From Pisaster brevispinus (taxonomy: Eukaryota > Echinodermata > Asteroidea > Forcipulatida > Asteriidae), in assembly GCA_023634235.1 (NCBI GenBank), contig JAMKCF010000022.1, positions 6,130,541 through 6,194,540 of the forward strand: a stretch of DNA of 64,000 nt. Reading direction: 5' to 3'. Positions 48,801-57,800 of the stretch are shown in pieces; within the stretch, counting starts at the first letter, position 1; the number at the start of each line of letters is the position of its first letter. The notes below the pieces were generated by a model, which did no database searches, was not told where the DNA came from, and was given only the letters and a program-made list of their open reading frames with translations. The position numbers were made by a program, and so were the translations under genes.

Positions 48801-51800
48801 ACTGGTCCCCTGTCTATTTATCCCAGCGATCTCCATATGCTGACGTCAGACATTCAGGCTACATCGCCACAAAGAGGACCGCAAACACGCACGGCCCCTC
48901 TGTGTGTGTACACATGTACACATACACATGCTGTGATTGGCCGTTGATGATTGGCCGTTAATAGTTCCATTCATAAGATCTTGGCTAGACTTCTGACGGC
49001 TCGAGTAGATAGCGCCTGCTGCACATTGTACAACACATAGCCTGAACATCTGACGCCACACTTCGAGGCTCGGGGCCCAGTCGAAGTCTAATCAAACGTG
49101 AACAGATTTTGTCAACAGAGGGCGATGCGATGCAGGGCAAAGTTCAACTATTTCTCGGTGTGCGTTGTCGACCGATCGTTGATTCACGAAGATTTTGTTG
49201 CCAACGAAGTTCAAAACATGGTCAACACAACCGATCATCAAATCACGAATTCTTGAAAACGTGTGTTGATGGAAAAAGTATAATTCAGGACTGATAGTAT
49301 GAGATAAAAAATCACCCAAAACGCAGTTTTGCGAACCTCACTTCCGTGTTTTGAGGTTAGTTTTTTGTAACATTTTTGCCGCGGTTTATACGCCGCGCGG
49401 TTTATACGCTGACACTAAATATTTTTTTCCATATTTTGGAGCATTGCGGTTTATACGCCGGGCGGTTTATAATCCGAAAATTACGGTAGATGAAACCGCA
49501 GTTATTTTTAGGATGATGACAACATCGATGGCGGCCTAACATTAAATTAACCTTTCACATCTAAACATTTTATATCTGGAGAACCAAAGTTGTTACATAT
49601 ACAACTTGCACCATATGAAAGCTCTTGACAGTTTGTATTGAATGATTACACAAAGTGTGTCCCCCGGTGAGCTTCAATTCTGGTCAAAACTGAAAGCTTA
49701 AGTGAAATTAATCATTCCTGGTCCTCGTTTTGAGGCCTGCAAACAAATCAGATGGTGTCTCTACATGTATATGGAATACAGTTTTACCCATAGGCCTTTC
49801 AATTGAAGCAAAACAATTACTGAAAACCTGTAATAATTTCAAAAACCTAAGCAGATACTTGATAAAAAAATGAGCTAAGAAAACAGAATGACACCATCAG
49901 TTGTTAAACTTATCAAAGTTTCTTATTTAAAAAATTTGAAATCTTTCACCATACACTTTTTGTATCAACTTGTCGTACTAAGACATGTTTACACGATTTT
50001 CTCTTTGAAAACACCAGGTCTGCTAATTAGAAAATGTCTACACCGAACACCTATGTTTTTGTTTCTACAAAAATTCATGTCTAGTGGTTTATGTTTTCTT
50101 GAGTCCTTGTTGTGTACATTCACCGATCAGGCTAATTTTGATTGCAGCAATAGCAATAAGGGACCTTGTCAAAACTAGTCCAGGGCAACCAGTGGATAAG
50201 TACAGTCCAGGACAAGGTTACATGTACAAATATACCTGCCGTTAAGTCACCTTGTTTGAAATTGGGAGAAGTTCACAGTACCTGGGGTTATGTTTGTTTA
50301 CAGACCACAAAGACTTAGATCGCATCTTAATTTAAATACAACAACCTCCGAACCTTCAAGATCGCTCAAAAAACTACAAGTTTGTTTATATATAATCAGC
50401 CAGTCAAACTGCAGAGCAGTCAGCGGGGTGCATTGGCATGGTGCATGTCTTTAGTGTATCAGAGAACTGTGTGCCGTTCAGTGGGTAAAACCATGTCTCA
50501 CATAGAAATACAGTCCAATGGAAATATAAAAAAAAGTTTGACATAGAACTGTTTGAGCTACTTGCCTGAACTAATTTTGACAAGACCCCTAAGGAACAGT
50601 GGTTTGTGGCGTTTTCAAATGATATTTCATTGATGTTGACAGTCACAGGATCCAGTTCCAGCATCCATTACAGGAAAGCTCCATTAAAGAAAGAGGCTCA
50701 AATGAGACATCCTTTTTGTCTGACACCTAACACCTGTTATCTCCCTGTAATTCCTTTTTCAAACAGTGGACTTAACTGGATCATTCACAAACCAGTAGGG
50801 CTGCTGACTGCCACAGGCAGATTAACTGCTCATCCATTAAGTTTAATGACCATAGTAATTCCACATAAACACACCTAATGGGTGAAAATGATGAATAGTT
50901 TCTGAGTTTTTGTGGCCAAAACTCGGAAATTCTACTAATGGAGCTTTCCAGAACTGCTGCCGTTTAATTGACTGAGTTCTGAAGCCAATAGCATGTTACT
51001 ACAATGGTGTTGGAGTTTGATGGATTGACAGATTGAGTACTGTTTCTACAAGAGACCTGTTGCAGTTTAATTGACTGAGTTCTGAAGCTAATAGCTGGTT
51101 GCTTTAATGGTGTTGGAGTTTGATGGATTGAGTACTGTTTCTACAAGAGAACTGTTGCAGTTTGATTCACTGATTTGTTGGGTCTTCTCTTTAAGTTGGA
51201 TCCACCTTGATGAACTCTTTCTCACAGAGGACCAACTTGGTTTGGCTGTCTTCGTTGATGACATCTACACACCATAGTTATGAATGCTTTTCTCAACCGT
51301 TTATACTTGAATCCATACAAGACTGGGTTGATGGTAGAGTTCATGATAGAAAGAAGTGTCAAAACGACCCATATGGCCACATCAATATTTAAAAATTCAA
51401 CCACTGGCTGAAATATCAACGCAATGGTGAACCAGATGGCTCCAGGCAAGACAAGAATAAAGAAAGCTGTGGTGATGATAGCAAGAGTGCTGGTGACTTT
51501 CTTGTGAGCTTGGTGCAGTTCTTGAGCTGGGCCCTGAATTCCTTGCTCTTCTAGGTTTCTGGCTCCTTGTTTCAGGTTGATGAGGATTCTGATGAACATC
51601 CAGATTGTAGCTGCAATGGGTAGAAGGTGCAAAAGCATTGCTGCTATGCCAAAGAATGCCGGTTTTTGTAGCTTTTCAATTGTGCAATTATCTCTTTTAT
51701 ACTGGTCTATGGTGAAGATTGATCGAGGCGTATGTACCATTACTGGAATTACCCAAACAGCAAGTAACAACAGCGTAATCTTTCTTTTTTTGAAGTAGGT

Positions 51801-54800
51801 TGTGTATTGCAAAGGTCGACTGATTCCTATAAATCGTTCAAAATTGGCCAATGTGAGACTGAGAACAGAATGGGCAATGAAGCTGTTGACAAAAATGTAA
51901 TAAATCCAAGTATTCCTGAATTGCAAAAGCCTGTCTGCTGTACACTGGCTGGTGTTAGAATTTGATGAATTGTTTGCATGATAAAAGTATTGCAAAGAAA
52001 TAGATGCAAACGGAGCATTAGATGCAGAGACCAATGCATCTGCAACAGCAAGGTTGAGTATCATCAAGTTTGTCAGATTATGCAGTGTCTTTGTGTAGAT
52101 TATAGTCACACATACAAGAACATTTCCGACAAATCCAATACTCCCAACAATTGGTGTCACAATGACTAAACTTGTGAGAAGCTTAATAATAATGTCATCC
52201 ATGACCAAGTTGAGGCGCTTAACCTTTAGTTAATTTGCACTTTAAACAACACATGCGCGGTCTGTGTTTCACTCTAATGCTTCTAGTCAATTGACTTGCA
52301 AGTCTAGTTAGCTGATGGAAGCGATACAACGACTTGATGGGCAGATCAAATGTGTTGTTGGCCCATCATGTTCATTTTCTGAAATTTCTCAACATAATTT
52401 GCATAATATAGTGAAATAATTAGTTGTTGTCTCACTGATTGGCATAATGGCAACTACCATCCAGTTATCATTAAACCATGGAATACTCTGTGAAATAAAT
52501 GCTCAAACTAACTGTGCGTGTGGTTACAAAAGTTTACCAAACTTTCTTTGTCACGTCACCTGACCGCCACCTTGAAACAGTGATGTAACTTCGCAAGTTT
52601 ACAAGAGAAATGGTTCTCTGGGGTCAGGCTGATCCAGCTGGACTAGTTAGTTAAACCGTCGACTATGGTTAAGTCTAGTCGACTCTAGTCATCCACCAGA
52701 ACTTGCTTCGAATTGCCCATCCAGTCAGTGTGTGTAATCCTGTTTGATACTGGTTGATAGCTGCTCTCTCAATGAAAGTAGTCCCATGTGTGGCATCACA
52801 TTGTACTCAGATCAAGGACCTCATAACACACAAACAACCTCAGAGTCACTTATTTGCTATAACACTGCGCTTATTTTCAGATGTTCCATGGTTGGTACAA
52901 TTCCAGGAAATGGTTTATCATCTTTTTTGCGGGTGAACGTAGTGTGTGACATGTTTGTAGACTTGGGTTGGACAAAGAATAGTTGATGGACTGTTAGTAA
53001 TGGGTTTGTAAGAGAATAATGGACTGCTGTTGCCATTTTCATTATAATCTTGTAGAGGACAATTAATTATTAAAATAATCATCAAATAAGAGGTTTGAGT
53101 GATAACTAATTTGTGTATTCAATTTGAAGGGAGAGTGATGAACACTGTTGCCTTGAGATTTTTTAAGGGAGACCGAGAGGATATTTTTTCAGATCCTCTC
53201 TGTATAGCAAAAACAATGTTTTTATGCCCTTCTTGGCAATCATCAGTTGGGTGTGGGTGGTTGTAAACAAATCGGTAGGGTTTCATATCTAGTGAAAGAC
53301 ATAATTATTTGTCATGTGGAAAATAATGATGATTGACCCTAAAAAATTTTTTTTAAGGTTTTAACTTTGTCGTGAACAATCTAAAAAACAAATTTTCAAA
53401 TGTGGAAGGTGTAGTCTTGAAATCATTTTTTTGCCAAAAGAGAATATAAGCATCTATAATGGTGACCTACCTGGGGTCGATTTCACAAAGAGATAAGACT
53501 AGTCTTATCTGAACTTAGGACTAGTTCTATCTCCTAACATTGCCTAGGACTAGTCCTAAGTTAGGATGGGTTTTGTGAAATCGACCCCTGGTCTCATGAA
53601 AAGCATGATCAGGTTAACTGAGCAGTCAGGGTTCCAAATTAACAATAGACCACAAGCCTGAGGCCAGTGATTTTAGCATCAGGCCAGTAAACTTACAACC
53701 AGACAAGTCTGGTGGTCTTGTGTTAAAAAAATAATAATAATAATAACACCTCACTGCATTTTTAATTTAAACTGATACAAATATTTTTCAATACCGTTGA
53801 TAATGAAGTATGTATTACCCATAAGAAAAATGAAAAAATTCTTAAGTTAATGCTTGTTCCAAAAACAGCTCAAATGTGAAACTGTGTAGATAGTGTTTTT
53901 CTCATTTTGATTCCGGTCTTGCAACACATTTTCTGGTCCAGTAAAAGTTTTGAGCTACAAGCCCTGCAGTCTTGTGGATTGTTTCTCCAAATTCAAGCCC
54001 TGGCAGTCCTTTGTCAATCACCGTATGGTAAATTGACAGCCAAACGGTTTGACTTTGATTACGGTGGTCTATCTACTGGCCTTGTGCATTTTAATGAACA
54101 CACAGAACAAATGCATGTGGACAGTTCGATAGTTTGCACTTAGTAAAACCTAAAATTTTCTCATTGTTTAGTGATGGGAGTAACACTGGTGATGAACACT
54201 GGTGAAGGGAGACATTACCGAGTAAAATACATTTAGCTCTGAAATTAAACCAGCATTTGCCTTGAACTGCCAATATGTGACACTGGATAAATATAAGTTG
54301 GCTTCATGCTTGAGCAGAAACTGCCTTGCAGTTTGTAGCAGTTACGGCCACTTTACAGTCATTAAGCCATTCCTGGTAAATGGGTGATTATATGGGGCCT
54401 TAAATCTAAGATGCCTCTAAATACCACAGATAAATTTGTCCTACACAGTAAGAACGCCACGTTTATCATTCCCAAACAAGTACCCAGGGGAGTGCATATC
54501 ACCAATAAAACCAATTAACCAAGCTCTCCAAAATACGGACAACCAATAGGGGAACTTTTGGATATGCTAGGAAGTTGCAAGTGTAGCAAGTAAATCCATT
54601 TGTCCTTGAAAAAGTGCCCATATCAAAACTACGTAAGCAATGGCCATTTACTTGGAGTGTCCGCTAACACTTAGCAGTCCAAATCGCATGAAATTCATAA
54701 AAATGGTACTACAGACTTTGTTGCTGAGCCGACGAGTTGTGCAAGGATTTGATTCAATCATAGTTTGATGCACTCGCCACACACTAGACTGACTTTAATT

Positions 54801-57800
54801 TAAGAGAAAGGAACAGTACAATAGTCGCATATAAGTGACTCTGAGGTTGTTTGTGTGTTATGTGGTCCTTGATCTGAGTACAATGTGATGCCACACACGG
54901 GACTACTTTCATTGAGAGAGCAGCTATCAACCAGTATCAAACAGGATTACACACACTGACTGGATGGGCAATACGGAGCAAGTTCTGGTGGGCGACTAGA
55001 GTTGACTAGACTTAACCATAGTCGACGGTTTAACTAACTATTCCAGCTGGATCAGCCTGACCCCAGAGTACCGTTTCTTTAGTGAAGTTACATCACAACT
55101 AATTATTTCAATAGATTATGCAAATTATGTTGAGAATTTTCAGAAAATGAACATGATGGGCCAACATTCTTGATCTGCCTCCATCAGCTAAACTAGACTT
55201 GACGAGTCAATCCACTAGAGGCGTTTGAGTGAAACACAGACCGCGCATGTGTTGTTTAAACTGCAAATTGACCAAAGCTTAGCACCTGAACTTGGTCATG
55301 GATGACATTATTATCAAGCTTCTCACAAGTTTAGTCGTTGTGACACCAATTGTTGGGAGTATTGGATTTGTTGGAAATGTTCTTGTATGTGTGACTATAA
55401 TCTACACAAAGACACTTCATAATCTGACCAACTTGATGATACTCAACCTCGCTGTTGCAGATGCATTGGTCTCTGTATGTAATGTTCCGTTTGGATCTAT
55501 TTCTTTGCAATACGTATATTATGCAAACAATTCGTCAAATTCTAACACCAGCCAGTGTACAGCAGACAGGCTTTTGCAATTCAGGAATACTTGGATATAT
55601 TACATTTTTGTCAACAGCTTCATTGCCCATTCTGTTCTCAGTCTCACTTTGGCCAATCTTGAACGGTTTATTGGAATCAGTCGACCTTTGCAATATACAA
55701 CCTACTTCACTAGGAGAAAGATCACGCTGTTGTTATTTGCCGTTTGGGTAATTCCAGTATTGGTACATACGCCTCAATCAATCTTCACCATAGACCAGTA
55801 TAAAAGAGAAAATTGCACAATTGAAAAGCTGGAAAATAATTTGTTCTTTGGCATAGCAGCAACACTGTTGCTCCTTGTACCCATTGCAGCTACAATCTGG
55901 ATGTTCATCAGAATCCTCATCAACCTGAAACAAGGAGCCAGAAACCTGGAAGATCAAGGAATTCAGGGCCCAGCTCAAGAACTGCACCAAGCTCACAAGA
56001 AAGTCACCCAAACTCTTGCTATCATCACGGCAGCTTTCTTTATTCTTGTCTTGCCTGGAGCCATCTGGTTCACCATTGCGTTCACATTTCAGCCAGTGCA
56101 AGTAGTAGAATTTGACTTGGCCATATGGATTGTTTTAACAATTCTCTCTATGGTGAATTCTACCATCAATCCAGTCTTGTACGGATTCAAGTGTGAACGG
56201 CTGAGAAAAGCATTCCTAACCATGGTGTGTAGATGTCATCAACGAAGACAGCCAAACCAAGTTGGTCCTCTGTGAGAAAGAATTTATCAAGGTGGATCCA
56301 ACTCGAAGAGAAGACCTGAAAAATCAGTCAATCAAACTGCAACAGATCTCTTGTAGAAACAGTACTCAATCCATCAAACTCCAACACCATTATAGTAACC
56401 AGCTATTTGCTTCAGAACTCATTTAATCAAACTGCAACAGTTCTCATGTGGAAACAGTACTCAATCTATCAAATTCTAACACAACTCTGTTGATTGTATA
56501 ATTGTTGTAGAACAAGACATTTACAGCTAGAATACTGATTCTTTAGAAAATTTACCGTAGTTCCGACTGCAAATTTGTAAGGTTTTAAAAAGATCTTTTA
56601 ATGGATGTTGGACATTATTTTCCTTTTAAAAATATTCTTCAAGACAAATTGGTAGATGGCTCAGTTGGTTGAGCACTGGCATGTTAATCTGGGGGGAGCA
56701 GGCTCAAATCTCACTCGGTAAATTTGTCTTTGCTCACCACCCACTCCCCCAAAATAGAAACACTTGCTATTTCTAAAACAGCATCAATTGAGCAATATTT
56801 AGTATTCTACACAGAGATTGCAAGTGAAACAGAAAAAACCCAAACAGGGTTGAAGTGGGCAGGGGGGAGTTTGGTTGGTGTAGAGTGTCATGGCTAAGCG
56901 GCTTAGGGCATTGAATTCAAGTTCTGGTGGTTAAGTCATCGGGTGTGGGTTCAAATCCCATTCATGACACTTAGTGTCCTTGAGCAAGATGCTTTACTAT
57001 ACTTGCTTCTCTTCACCCAGGGGTACAAATGGGTATCTGCAAAGGTAAAGGTAGAGGTTGATATTGTGTTTGCGCCATGGCAGCCCAGGGCTGTATACTC
57101 CCTAGGGAGCTGAGAAAGATTAAAAGAATGTAATTGGCCCAATGACCATGGCACTAAAGTAAAGCCCATTGATACGTTATTGTAAAATGCGCCATATAAG
57201 AACTAGTTACTGTTCCAACATAGCGGTCGGAACAGCTTTTGTTTTCGTCAAGATTTTATTTGTTTTTCTTATTATTCTTTCCATCTGTCAAAAACCCATA
57301 GGTTTTGTACATACATTTTGTGTGCTCCCAAAATCAAACTTGACTCAGTATAAAAGGGTCAGATAGTATATCATATTAAAGCTTAGGTCATGAAGTTATG
57401 GGTGCACCACACTAAATGGACAAATATTCATGCGCCAAGCTCATTATCATAATTTGTATACCCACAGAATTTTTTAAATTATAATGTTTTGGGGGTTGTG
57501 CAATTAATAGAATGTGTAATTATAAGAATCTAGCACCTGGGGGTTCTGTGTTTCAACTTTTGGGGAGACTTGATAAATTTAGGCGTTTAAGTTGGCCCTA
57601 TTTTACTTGGCAAGTGGAGAAGTGCTTCACGAAAACTGGCAGCAAGTCGGTTTGGGAAAAAGTTCATTTTCGGGGGTGTTTTTTTCTGGGGTTGCTAGCA
57701 AAAATTCCAAACGGCTGACCTGCCAAAAATTGAAAAGAATTCTGAAGTTTATTTGTCCGAAAATATGTCTGATTGGTTTTCAAGAGGCTGAGAGACTTAC

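Larger units (their letters stand above)
44615..51317. repeat. 6.7-kb tandem duplication, unit 2
   Basis: Direct repeat of 37911-44614, 6703 bp, carrying the same set of parts: GPCR copy 2, inverted fragment, Helitron-like sequence and transposon. It differs from unit 1 by a few substitutions and one-base indels. Confidence 0.92.
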
